The notes under the pieces were generated by a model that made no database searches, was not told the DNA's origin, and saw only the letters and a program-made list of their open reading frames with translations. The position numbers were made by a program, and so were the translations under genes. From assembly GCA_050299555.1 (NCBI GenBank), contig JBNKWA010000004.1, positions 1-45,019 of the forward strand: 45,019 bases of DNA, in the 5' to 3' direction. Positions 32,501 to 39,955 of this stretch are shown piece by piece; positions within the stretch are counted from its first letter, which is position 1; each line of letters begins with the position of its first letter. The stretch is from JBNKWA01 sp050299555. GTDB lineage: Bacteria > Pseudomonadota > Alphaproteobacteria > Rhodobacterales > Rhodobacteraceae.

Positions 32501-34925
32501 CGGCGAAGACCCGAAGCAGCCGGTCGGGCGGCATCCGCGCCAGCGCCAGCGCCGGCAGCCCCGCCGCCAGCACCGCGGTGACCAGCGCCGTCAGCCCCAG
32601 GGCCAGCCAGCGCAGCGGATAAAAGCCCATGGGAATGCGCCAGCCAAAGGCCTCGGCATTGATGACCGCGCTCAGGATCCAGGCCAGCGCCAGCCCCAGC
32701 GGCAGCGCGAGAACCGCGGTCAGCGCCGCCAGCATCAGCGCCCGCACCAGCTCGATGCGGCCGAGCCGGGCCCGGGTCAGCCCCAGCGCCCACAAGGGGG
32801 CAAGTTGCGGCAGGCGCTGGCGGGCGAGCGAAAGCTGGCTGGTCAGCAGCGCGATCGCCGCCACCGCCAGGGTCAGCACGTTCAGCGCCAGCGTCACCGA
32901 GAAGGTCTTCTCGAAGATCTCGCGCGAGGCCGCCTTCAGCGCCTGCTGGTCGGTGATCTGGCCCGGGTTCAGCCCCAGCGCCGCCGGCAGCCGCGTCGCC
33001 AGTGCATCGGCCCGCCCCGGCGCCACCCGCACCCCCAGCCGCCGCCGGTCCGCATCCGGCCAGTGCGCCACCAGATCGCCAACCCTGACGATGGCCTGCA
33101 GCCCGGCATTGCCGTAGTCGGCATAGATGCCGGCGACGCGATAGTCGCGCCCGCCGCCCGGCGCCGGAAACGCCACAAGCTCGCCCAGGCCCAGCCCCAG
33201 CCGCCGCGATGCCTGCTCCGAGATCAGCGCCCCCTGGCCCGAATACACCGCGTCCCAGACCCCGGGCGCCGCCGCCAGCAGCGGAAAGTCTTCGCGGAAA
33301 TAGGCGTGGTCGCGCACGCCATACAGCGACAGCGGCCAGCGGCTCACCGCCAGGTCGGTCTTCCAGATCGGCAGCACCGCGGTCACCTCCGGATCCGCCT
33401 CCAGCGCCGCCATCACGCGCATCGCCTCGTCGTTGTCGCGGGCCTGCACGTAAAGGTCCGAGGTCAGCCGCAGGTCGAGCCAGTCGAGGAACGTCGCGCG
33501 GAAGCTCGCCACCATGGTGCCGACACCGACATTCACCGCCAGCGCCAGCATCAGCGCCATCAGCGCCAGCCCCAGGCTCGGCAGCTGCTGGCGGCTGTCG
33601 GCCCAGAACCACTCCGCCACCGGCCCGCGGGCACGCCTGCCCGCCCAGGCCAGAAGCGCGTCCACCACCGGCGGCAGCGCCAGCGCCGCGCCGACGACCA
33701 GCGCCGCCACCAGCGCGAACCCCGCCGTCAGCCCGTGGCCCCATCCTGCCAGCCCGGCGGCCACCAGCCCCAGCACCACGGCCGCCGCCGCCTGCCAGCG
33801 CCGGGCACGGCCGGAGGCCAGCCGCCAGGCCTCGGGCCGGCCCTGGTCCAGCACCGGCAGCCGCGCCGCCTGCCACAGCTTCTGCCCACCCGCCGCCGCG
33901 GTGCCGGCGAGGCACATCAACAGCCCGCCGACCCACCACGCCGGCCTCAGCGACAGCTCTCCGGGCAGGCTCGCCCCGTAAAGCCCCGACAGGCTGGCGG
34001 CCACGTCGGGCAGCAGCTCGGCGGCCAGAAGATAGCCCAGCACCATGCCCAAAAGCCCACCCGCCAGCGCCATCAGCACCAGTTCGGCAGCCACCGCCAG
34101 CGCCAGCGCCCGGGCCGAGACGCCCGCCGCCCGCATGCTGCGCATCGCCCCGCGCCGGGCCTCGAAGCCGAGCCCGATCATGGCATGGACGATGAACAGG
34201 CCGACCACGAAGGACAGCAGCCCGAAGGCGCTGAGGTTGAGATGGAAACTCGCCGTCAACTGGCTGGTATCGGCGGTCTCGTCGGGCAGCGCCAGCACCA
34301 GCCGCCCGGCGGCGAGGGCAGGGGCCGCCTCCAGCCCCGCGGCCGGGCCGGTGACGATCAGCCGGGTGAAGCCCTCGACGCCCAGCAGCGCCCGCGCGGC
34401 GCGGATATCCATCACCAGCGTCCCCGGCGGGATGCCCCGGGCGGCGTCCACCGGCGGCAGCCGGCCGTCACCGCCGATCGCCGCGGCGGTTTCGGCGGCG
34501 GCCAGCGCCCGGAAGGGCGGCAGCAGGAAGGCGCCGATCCCGCCCCCGGCGGCGCCGTCGCCCCCGGCGATCTCGGGCGCGCCCGCCGATGCCGGCAGGG
34601 TGAGCGGATCGATGCCCAGCACCCGGACCCTGTCCTCGCCGACCGCCAGACGCCCCTCGATCACCGGCGAGACCATGTGCCCCGCCCGGCGCAGCGCCGC
34701 ATAGTCGGCCACGGCGATGGGGCCGGGCCCCGCCGGCAGCAGCCGCGGCCGGTTGCCGGCGCCCAGGAACGCCTCCCCCTCGGCATAGGCCGCCCTGGCC
34801 TGGGCGTTCAGCGCCTGCACCCCCGACCACAGCGCCGTGGCGCTGGCCAGGCCGACCAGAATGGCGACAAGCTGGAACGGATGCCGCCGCCAGTGGGCCA
34901 GAAGCGCGGCAAGGACCGGGATCAT
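32490..34925 (-). CDS. FtsX-type ABC permease, 811 residues (AttF/AttG-like)
   Basis: A large inner-membrane permease of the MacB/LolE mechanotransmitting type. There are two FtsX-like blocks: the middle part (LLSFVVGLFIVHAMIGLGFEARR and on) and the C-terminal part (LALNVLTLAVAAIALLTSQLSLARQ; ending FYPLRWLALGLTALVTAV), each followed by further helices, with large periplasmic loops between. The duplicated layout fits two fused permeases, AttF and AttG. It overlaps the ATPase stop by 4 bp and the lipocalin gene by 11 bp. It would use ATP to move or shed a lipid-like substrate rather than transport through a channel. Confidence 0.87.
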   Translation of the reverse strand: MIPVLAALLAHWRRHPFQLVAILVGLASATALWSGVQALNAQARAAYAEGEAFLGAGNRPRLLPAGPGPIAVADYAALRRAGHMVSPVIEGRLAVGEDRVRVLGIDPLTLPASAGAPEIAGGDGAAGGGIGAFLLPPFRALAAAETAAAIGGDGRLPPVDAARGIPPGTLVMDIRAARALLGVEGFTRLIVTGPAAGLEAAPALAAGRLVLALPDETADTSQLTASFHLNLSAFGLLSFVVGLFIVHAMIGLGFEARRGAMRSMRAAGVSARALALAVAAELVLMALAGGLLGMVLGYLLAAELLPDVAASLSGLYGASLPGELSLRPAWWVGGLLMCLAGTAAAGGQKLWQAARLPVLDQGRPEAWRLASGRARRWQAAAAVVLGLVAAGLAGWGHGLTAGFALVAALVVGAALALPPVVDALLAWAGRRARGPVAEWFWADSRQQLPSLGLALMALMLALAVNVGVGTMVASFRATFLDWLDLRLTSDLYVQARDNDEAMRVMAALEADPEVTAVLPIWKTDLAVSRWPLSLYGVRDHAYFREDFPLLAAAPGVWDAVYSGQGALISEQASRRLGLGLGELVAFPAPGGGRDYRVAGIYADYGNAGLQAIVRVGDLVAHWPDADRRRLGVRVAPGRADALATRLPAALGLNPGQITDQQALKAASREIFEKTFSVTLALNVLTLAVAAIALLTSQLSLARQRLPQLAPLWALGLTRARLGRIELVRALMLAALTAVLALPLGLALAWILSAVINAEAFGWRIPMGFYPLRWLALGLTALVTAVLAAGLPALALARMPPDRLLRVFADER

Positions 34926-35575
34926 GTCAGCCGCCCGCCGGCCAGATGCAGGCGCCGTTCCAGCCGCCCGGCCAGCCGCTGGGAATGGGTGACCATCAGC
35001 AGCGCCGCGCCCTGGTCGGCGACCAGCGACAGCATCAGCGCCATCACCGCATCGCCGCTGGCCTCGTCGAGATTGCCGGTGGGCTCGTCCGCCAGCACCA
35101 GCCGCGGCCGCGCCGCCAGCGCCCGGCCGATGGCGACCCGCTGCTGCTGGCCGCCCGACAGCGCCTCGGGATAGCGGCCGAGAAGCGGCGCCAGCCCCAG
35201 CCGTTCGCTCAGCGCCGCGATCCAGCCGGGGTCGGCGCGGCCGGCGATCCGGGCCTGGAAGGCGAGGTTGCCCGCCACCGTCAGGCTGGGGATCAGGTTG
35301 AACTGCTGAAAGACCAGACCGATTGTGCCGGCCCGCAGCCGCGCCCTGGCGGCATCGCCAAGCCCGGTCACGGTTTCGCCGGCCACGGTGATGGTGCCGG
35401 CATCGGGCCGGTCGAGCCCCGCCACCAGATGCAGAAGCGTGCTCTTGCCGCTGCCCGATTCCCCGGTCAGGGCCAGCGTGGCGCCGGGATCGAGCGAAAG
35501 GTCGACCCCGTTCAGCACCGCCACCGGCCCGTCGGCGCTGGCATAGCTCTTGTGAACGCCGCTGACCGTCAGCAT
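34922..35575 (-). CDS. LolD/MacB-type ABC transporter ATPase (AttE-like)
   Basis: A 217-residue ATPase. Walker A GESGSGKST, Q-loop FQQFNLIPSLTV, signature LSGGQQQRVAIGRAL, Walker B LVLADEPTGNLD and switch MVTHSQRLA are all intact. The FNLIP and PTGNLD segments mark the LolD/MacB/FtsE subfamily that pairs with FtsX-type permeases. First gene of the three-gene operon. About 100 bp upstream the composition changes to the AT-richer island. Confidence 0.93.
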   Translation of the reverse strand: MLTVSGVHKSYASADGPVAVLNGVDLSLDPGATLALTGESGSGKSTLLHLVAGLDRPDAGTITVAGETVTGLGDAARARLRAGTIGLVFQQFNLIPSLTVAGNLAFQARIAGRADPGWIAALSERLGLAPLLGRYPEALSGGQQQRVAIGRALAARPRLVLADEPTGNLDEASGDAVMALMLSLVADQGAALLMVTHSQRLAGRLERRLHLAGGRLT

Positions 35576-35672
35576 CGGGGCCCTTCCTGCTGTCTGCCGC
35601 CTGCGCGCGAGACTACGCCGGGGCGGGGCGGCCGCAAGACCGCGAGGGGGAAGCCGGTTGCCGCGCCTGCCA

Positions 35673-35822
35673 CACCACCATGGGGGAGCAAACGGGTGGT
35701 GGAATATCTACCCGGTGCCAAGCGCGGAGTTCACCGGCCCTGGCGGTATCCACAGCAATGAAAGTACTCTGCGTGTTCTGACGGATCGCTGGACAAATAG
35801 TGTATCTGGTGGATTATACTGA
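35673..35822 (+). pseudogene. Possible remnant of a polymorphic toxin C-terminus (49 codons)
   Basis: A frame with no start ends at TGA 35820-35822. Its 49 residues look like true protein: a HHH-GGANGWWNIYPVPSAEF segment, then GPGGIHSNESTLRVLTDRW. The GANxWWN and GxxH pattern recalls C-terminal nuclease tips of polymorphic (Rhs-type) toxins, but that is a resemblance by eye. The frame runs open further left into GC-rich sequence that does not look like the same protein, so the rest of the gene is gone. The stop lies 3 nt before the ATG of the next gene, as for toxin and immunity genes. Confidence 0.4.
35790..35820 (+). promoter_or_regulatory. Candidate promoter for a leaderless transcript
   Basis: TGGACA (35790-35795) and TATACT (35815-35820) are 19 bp apart. 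Transcription would begin about base 35827, at or next to the ATG at 35826, and no Shine-Dalgarno is present there. Alternatively the gene was once translated by coupling to the upstream toxin frame. Confidence 0.35.
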
Positions 35823-35825
35823 CAT

Positions 35826-36335
35826 ATGGGTAACGACATTTCCATAATGAGGCATATAGGCGAGCGCAAGACCTCGCTCCTCAGATCAATTTCTTCAAGT
35901 AGGCGGGCTGATGCATATAGTAGGGATTGGCTTGTTAAGCTAGATATGGGAGCCTGGAAAGGCAAACTGAGCATCTGCGGAATACATTTGCCAAGTAGCC
36001 ATGTATATTTTCTGGAGAAATTTGGGTGGGGAAGAATCGCTACCGACGTTCACGGCAATGCTAATATACACTACAAAAATATTTTTATTCACCCTTCGGA
36101 AATTATCAGTATTTACACCAAGCGATCGCCCCAATGGGGCGTATACGAAGAATTTATAGACGTAGATAGTGAAGTACCTTTCTTTGACTTAGGAAGCAAT
36201 TCTGTGATTGTCTTTAAGAGAGGATTTGGCGAAGAGATGCCGGTGTTTTGTCTCGGCGTGGAGATTGCGCACTCGTTTGTGGATTTTGTTTTCAAGCTGC
36301 TTGATGACTCGTCCTTCTATATGAAGGTTATTTGA
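35826..36335 (+). CDS. Unknown 169-residue protein, candidate immunity protein (foreign composition)
   Basis: I do not recognise the family. The protein is soluble-looking, with no signal or membrane helix, rich in aromatic and beta-branched residues, and ends SFVDFVFKLLDDSSFYMKVI. Base composition is clearly AT-richer than every flanking gene, with ATA, AAA and TTT codons that the host genes avoid, pointing to horizontal transfer. It starts 3 nt after the stop of what looks like a truncated toxin tail, the usual place of an immunity gene. No ribosome site precedes ATG 35826; ATG 35847 is an alternative. Function is inferred from context only. Confidence 0.6.
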   Translation: MGNDISIMRHIGERKTSLLRSISSSRRADAYSRDWLVKLDMGAWKGKLSICGIHLPSSHVYFLEKFGWGRIATDVHGNANIHYKNIFIHPSEIISIYTKRSPQWGVYEEFIDVDSEVPFFDLGSNSVIVFKRGFGEEMPVFCLGVEIAHSFVDFVFKLLDDSSFYMKVI

Positions 36336-36437
36336 AATGGCCGTGGCGTCTGCCCGCGCCGTCAACTTCTACAATTGCGACCACATGGTGGCGCAAAGTC
36401 TTCTGATGAATCCAAGACGTGCTTTCGCAGGTTGGCC

Positions 36438-36641
36438 ATGAGGTATGAGGGTGCCGAGTTGATCGAGCGCTTGGTTATGTGCTGCTTCTCAGGGGACTGG
36501 ATAGCGCAAGAAAGCGCGGTTGAACTTGTACTGCTCATCCCTGGTTCAGATGGAACTCAAACTCTGTATGCCAAGAAGGAAGAATTGGTGAGGCGCATTC
36601 ACCATGATGTTCCTCTTCATCCCGACCTGGACCGTGTTTGA
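36438..36641 (+). CDS. Small unknown ORF of the AT-richer island
   Basis: A 67-residue ORF starting MRYEGAELIERLVMCCFSGDW and ending HHDVPLHPDLDRV. The frame opens earlier at 36375, but the first residues look non-coding. A second small frame (36337-36441) ends on the same ATG, as TGA overlaps ATGA. Composition is intermediate between island and host. No family recognised. It may be a small immunity-type or orphan gene, or a fragment of a larger one. Confidence 0.4.
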   Translation: MRYEGAELIERLVMCCFSGDWIAQESAVELVLLIPGSDGTQTLYAKKEELVRRIHHDVPLHPDLDRV

Positions 36642-36683
36642 CGAGAGTGCTTTATCGACAAGCGGCTTTACGCGGAGGCCCGG

Positions 36684-36912
36684 ATGAACCAGCTCTCACG
36701 GGCCGAAATCTACGGATTCTTCTCGGAGGTCCTGAAATCTGGGTACTTGGGAACAAATCGACGACTTCAGAAGCTTGGGGGAGTTTGACCGGTTTGTGTT
36801 TTGGATGAGAAAGCAGGTCGAAGAAGGCGCGGCTGAGGAGGCAACCGTGGTATCTCCATGCCTCGGAGCGACGACCTTTACGGAGAAGTGGTTTCGTCCC
36901 CACCGGCGTTAA
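36684..36912 (+). pseudogene. Frameshifted small gene (about 75 codons when repaired)
   Basis: ATG 36684 has a GGAGG ribosome site (36673-36677). The frame reads MNQLSRAEIYGFFSEVLKSG and then hits TGA at 36786. The next frame continues smoothly from about 36746 with WEQIDDFRSLGEFDRFVFWM and ends GATTFTEKWFRPHRR before TAA 36910. Removing one base in TACTTGGGAA (about 36743-36752) restores one protein of 75 residues. Either a true pseudogene or a sequencing error. The family is not identified; small acidic proteins of this look accompany toxin loci. Confidence 0.55.
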
Positions 36913-36928
36913 CACTTTTATCCATGTA

Positions 36929-37190
36929 AATCAGCCACTTGATCCACCGTCCCCATGGGGACGCTTTTCTCGGGAACCCAGCCCCGGTTCGTGCGTCCGG
37001 CCGGCGTCCAAGCCCGTCCCCACGGAAAAGCGCGCGATTCCAGTGCCTTGACCTACCGTCCCCATGGGGACGCTTGTCGGGCCCCCACCAGTGTCCGGAG
37101 CACGATCGGGCAGCGTCCCCAGCCCGTCCCCACGGGATTCCGTTCGATTCCAGTCCCTTGACACCCCGTCCCCATGGGGACGCTGGCCCC
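36929..37190. repeat. Three palindromic repeats with period about 110 bp
   Basis: The 16-bp perfect palindrome CGTCCCCATGGGGACG occurs at 36948-36963, 37057-37072 and 37167-37182. Copies 2 and 3 share a longer module beginning AGCCCGTCCCCACGG (37011 and 37121) with GATTCCAGT and CCTTGAC before the palindrome. Copy 1 has only the right half and abuts the island. The repeats lie between the island and the stop of the convergent lacI-type gene, so they may end transcription or mark a recombination point. Confidence 0.75.
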
Positions 37191-37209
37191 GGGGGCACGC
37201 GGCCCGGCC

Positions 37210-38259
37210 TCAGCGCGGTGCCTCCGGAGCGGTGGGCACGTCGAGATGCTGCAGGTCCGGGCCGGTCCGGCCCTCGATCGCGGCCATCAGGGCACCGGCC
37301 AGGAATGTGCCGGCCCGGCCGACATCCTCGTGGAAGATGATCAGCTCGCGGCGGAAATGGCGCAGGATCGGCACCGCCTCCTTGGCGGCCATGTCGAAGT
37401 CGCGGCCGAGCACGCGCCCCGCTGCCTCGGCGGCCGCCACCATGGCCATGGTGGCGCTTGTGGATCCGCCGATCAGCCCGTCGGGGTAGTCGTCGCCGGC
37501 CATGACCGTGCCCATCACCCGTTCGATCTCGGCCATCGGGGTATCGCTGGTGACCCCGTCGATCACCCGCCAGCGAACGCCGTGGCAGGGCGCCGCCCGC
37601 TCCAGCCCGGCGCGCATGTGCCGCGCATAATTGTGCTGTCCGGGCGGCGACAGAAGCGCGATCCGGCGGCGCCCGCGCTTCACCAGCTCGTCCACGCACA
37701 GCTCGACATAGCGCTGGTTGTCGAAGTCGAAATAGGGGTGCGCCAGGCCCATGTCGGTGCGGCCATGGGTGGCGAAGGGAAAGCCGTGCTCGTGCAGATA
37801 GCGGATGCGCTCGTCGTCGGGGCGGGTCTGGTTCAGCACGATCCCGTCCGCCGATCCGGTCTCCACCACATAGCGGATCGGCGCCATGAAGTCGTCGCGG
37901 GACGAATACGGCGTGACATTCATGTGGTAGGCGGTGTCGCGCAGCGTCGCCGAAAGGGCGTACATCAGCTGCGCGGTGTGGTTCATGACGTTTTCCTCGG
38001 TGCACAGCACCAGCGAGATGACGTTGGTCTTGCCGGTGCGCAGCCGCACCCCGGCGCGGTTGGGCCGATAGCCGACCTGCTTGGCCACCGCCCGCACCTT
38101 CTTCTTGGTCGCCTCACCGATATCGGGCGCGTCCTTCAGCGCCCGCGAGACCGTCGCCACGGCGAGGCCGGTCATCTCGGCGATCGTGCGCAGGGTCGGC
38201 CGGCCGTGATGGGGATGGACACCGTGCCCGGCGCTGCCCGAAACCTCCGAATCGGTCAT
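37210..38259 (-). CDS. LacI-family transcriptional regulator
   Basis: A 349-residue repressor. The N-terminal helix-turn-helix and hinge are TLRTIAEMTGLAVATVSRAL and IGEATKKKVRAVAKQVGYRPN (residues about 21-65), followed by a periplasmic-binding-protein-like ligand domain. ATG 38259 (MTDSEVSG) was chosen; the frame is open to 38529, but the extra part lies in the intergenic region. It is divergent from the sugar-uptake operon at 38609 and two operator-like sites lie between, so it very likely controls that operon, with a sugar or sugar derivative as inducer. Confidence 0.92.
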   Translation of the reverse strand: MTDSEVSGSAGHGVHPHHGRPTLRTIAEMTGLAVATVSRALKDAPDIGEATKKKVRAVAKQVGYRPNRAGVRLRTGKTNVISLVLCTEENVMNHTAQLMYALSATLRDTAYHMNVTPYSSRDDFMAPIRYVVETGSADGIVLNQTRPDDERIRYLHEHGFPFATHGRTDMGLAHPYFDFDNQRYVELCVDELVKRGRRRIALLSPPGQHNYARHMRAGLERAAPCHGVRWRVIDGVTSDTPMAEIERVMGTVMAGDDYPDGLIGGSTSATMAMVAAAEAAGRVLGRDFDMAAKEAVPILRHFRRELIIFHEDVGRAGTFLAGALMAAIEGRTGPDLQHLDVPTAPEAPR

Positions 38260-38608
38260 GGCGCGGAACCGGGGCCGATGCCGCTCTCCCGCAGCGTTCC
38301 CACGGCGCAAGCCCGACGCCGCCGAAATCGACGGCAAGGCTCTGCCGCCACCGATTCGCCGGCGCCGCCGGGGCCGGCGAATCGCGGGTCCGGGCAAAGA
38401 AAATGCAGACAGCTCAAGATGAACGGGTGTAGGTTGACGCTGTCCGCGCTCGCACCGGCCTTGGGCCGGGCGGCGTGGATCGCGGGGTATATCGAGGTGG
38501 ACACCATCACCGAAGCATGCCCCGTGCAACGAAAAGAATCTAGGTTGATCGCTGGACTATAACGATTTAGGGTCCGGCTATAACGTTCTAGCTCGCAGGG
38601 AGGAGCTT
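38260..38608. other. 349-bp divergent control region of the sugar operon
   Basis: It separates the LacI-type gene from the sugar-binding-protein gene. The left part is GC-rich without features. The right part is AT-richer and contains two operator-like sites (38557-38591) and the GGGAGGAG ribosome site before ATG 38609. The -35/-10 boxes cannot be fixed with confidence. Confidence 0.5.
38557..38591. promoter_or_regulatory. Two LacI-type operator candidates
   Basis: CTATAACGATTTAG (38557-38570) and CTATAACGTTCTAG (38578-38591) are direct repeats 21 bp apart, two helical turns. The second is an imperfect palindrome with the central CG typical of LacI-family operators. They lie just upstream of the binding-protein gene. 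Confidence 0.6.
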
Positions 38609-39844
38609 ATGAAATCCAAGACGCTCGCGGCCGTCCTGGCCGCCACGGCGATCGTTCCGGTCAGCGCATCGGCGACGGATCTGGAAGTGACGCACTGGTG
38701 GACTTCGGGCGGCGAGGCAGCCGCGGTCGCCGAGTTCGCGAAAGCGTTCGACGCCACCGGCAACCACTGGGTGGACGGCGCAATCGCCGGTTCGGGCGGC
38801 ACCGCCCGGCCGATCATGATCTCGCGCATCACCGGCGGCGACCCCATGGGCGCGACCCAGTTCAACCACGGCCGCCAGGCCGAGGAACTGGTCGAGGCCG
38901 GGCTGATGCAGGACCTGACCGAACTGGCCGACAAGGAAGGCTGGCGCGACTTCATCAAACCAAGCTCGCTGCTCGACGCCTGCACGCTCGACGGCAAGAT
39001 CTACTGCGCTCCGGTCAACATCCACTCCTGGCAGTGGATCTGGCTCAGCCACAAGGCCTTCGAAGACGCCGGCGTGCCGGTCCCCAACAACTGGGACGAG
39101 TTCGTCGCCGCGGCGCCGGCGCTGCAGGCTGCGGGCAAGATCCCGCTGGCCATGGGCAACCAGGCTTGGCAGTCGGCCGGGGCCTTCAACGTGCTGGCGA
39201 TCGCCCTCGCCGGGACCGATACCTACCTGAAGGTCTATCAGGATCACGACGCTGATGCGGCGGCGGGCCCCGAGTTCACCAAGGTGTTCCAGGCCGCGGC
39301 CGATGCCCGCAAGCTGCGCGAGGGCTCGAACGTGCAGGACTGGAACCAGGCCACGAACCTGGTCATCACCGGTCAGGCCGGCGGCCAGATCATGGGTGAC
39401 TGGGCCCAGGGCGAATTCGCCGTCGCGGGTCAGGTCGCGGGTCAGGACTACACCTGCCTGCCGGGCCTGGGTGTCAACGAGGTCATCTCGACCGGTGGCG
39501 ACGCCTTCTACTTCCCGAAGTCGGACAATCCGGAGATCACCGAGGCGCAGATGGTACTCGCCTCGACGCTGGTGAGCCCCGAAACCCAGGTTGCGTTCAA
39601 CCTCAAGAAGGGCTCGCTGCCGATCCGCGGCGATGTCGACCTTTCGGCGGCCAACGACTGCATGAAGAAGGGGCTGGAAATCCTCGCGGAGGGCAACATC
39701 CTGCCCGACACCAACCAGACCATGTCGCCGGACAGCCAGGGCCAGATCGAGGATCTGATGACCGAGTTCTGGGCTGATGGCAGCGCGATGACGGCCGAGG
39801 ACGCCCAGGCGCGCTTCGTCGACATCATCGCCAGCGCCGACTGA
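38609..39844 (+). CDS. Sugar ABC transporter substrate-binding protein (CUT1, GtsA-like)
   Basis: A 411-residue periplasmic protein with a Sec signal (MKSKTLAAVLAATAIVPVSA, cleavage at ASA). The mature start TDLEVTHWWTSGGEAAAV is typical of family 1 sugar-binding proteins of the glucose/mannose GtsA group. It has Cys residues at ACTLDGKIYCAPV that could form a disulfide. GGGAGGAG precedes ATG 38609. First gene of the operon; a hairpin after its stop probably raises its level over the permeases. The sugar cannot be named from sequence. Confidence 0.92.
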   Translation: MKSKTLAAVLAATAIVPVSASATDLEVTHWWTSGGEAAAVAEFAKAFDATGNHWVDGAIAGSGGTARPIMISRITGGDPMGATQFNHGRQAEELVEAGLMQDLTELADKEGWRDFIKPSSLLDACTLDGKIYCAPVNIHSWQWIWLSHKAFEDAGVPVPNNWDEFVAAAPALQAAGKIPLAMGNQAWQSAGAFNVLAIALAGTDTYLKVYQDHDADAAAGPEFTKVFQAAADARKLREGSNVQDWNQATNLVITGQAGGQIMGDWAQGEFAVAGQVAGQDYTCLPGLGVNEVISTGGDAFYFPKSDNPEITEAQMVLASTLVSPETQVAFNLKKGSLPIRGDVDLSAANDCMKKGLEILAEGNILPDTNQTMSPDSQGQIEDLMTEFWADGSAMTAEDAQARFVDIIASAD

Positions 39845-39859
39845 CGCCAACTGCCGAGG

Positions 39860-39890
39860 GGCCCGGCGGGCGATCCGCCGGGCCTTTCCT
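39860..39890 (+). terminator. Attenuating hairpin after the binding-protein gene
   Basis: GGCCCGGCGG (39860-39869), loop GCGAT, CCGCCGGGCC (39875-39884) and then TTTCCTCTT. A 10-bp GC stem and a modest pyrimidine tract fit partial termination and protection of the upstream message. Confidence 0.7.
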
Positions 39891-39955
39891 CTTGCGGGGC
39901 GGCCCGATTGGCAACAGGCTCCACCCAACAATAAGCGACAGGGAGGACACGGCAC

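Noticed and set aside
32805..35174. A 789-codon plus-strand frame
   Set aside because: Antisense to the FtsX-type permease and ATPase, with Arg/Gln/His-rich composition and no domains.
35680..35781. A 33-codon ORF from the ATG at 35680
   Set aside because: It lies in another frame of the toxin-tail remnant, has weak protein character and no clear ribosome site.
36931..37164. A 77-codon minus-strand ORF through the palindromic repeats
   Set aside because: Its peptide simply mirrors the DNA repeat, with no ribosome site and no conserved domain.
36948..37182. Possible CRISPR array
   Set aside because: Only three repeats, spacing of 109-110 bp, the intervals are partly alike, and no cas genes are nearby.
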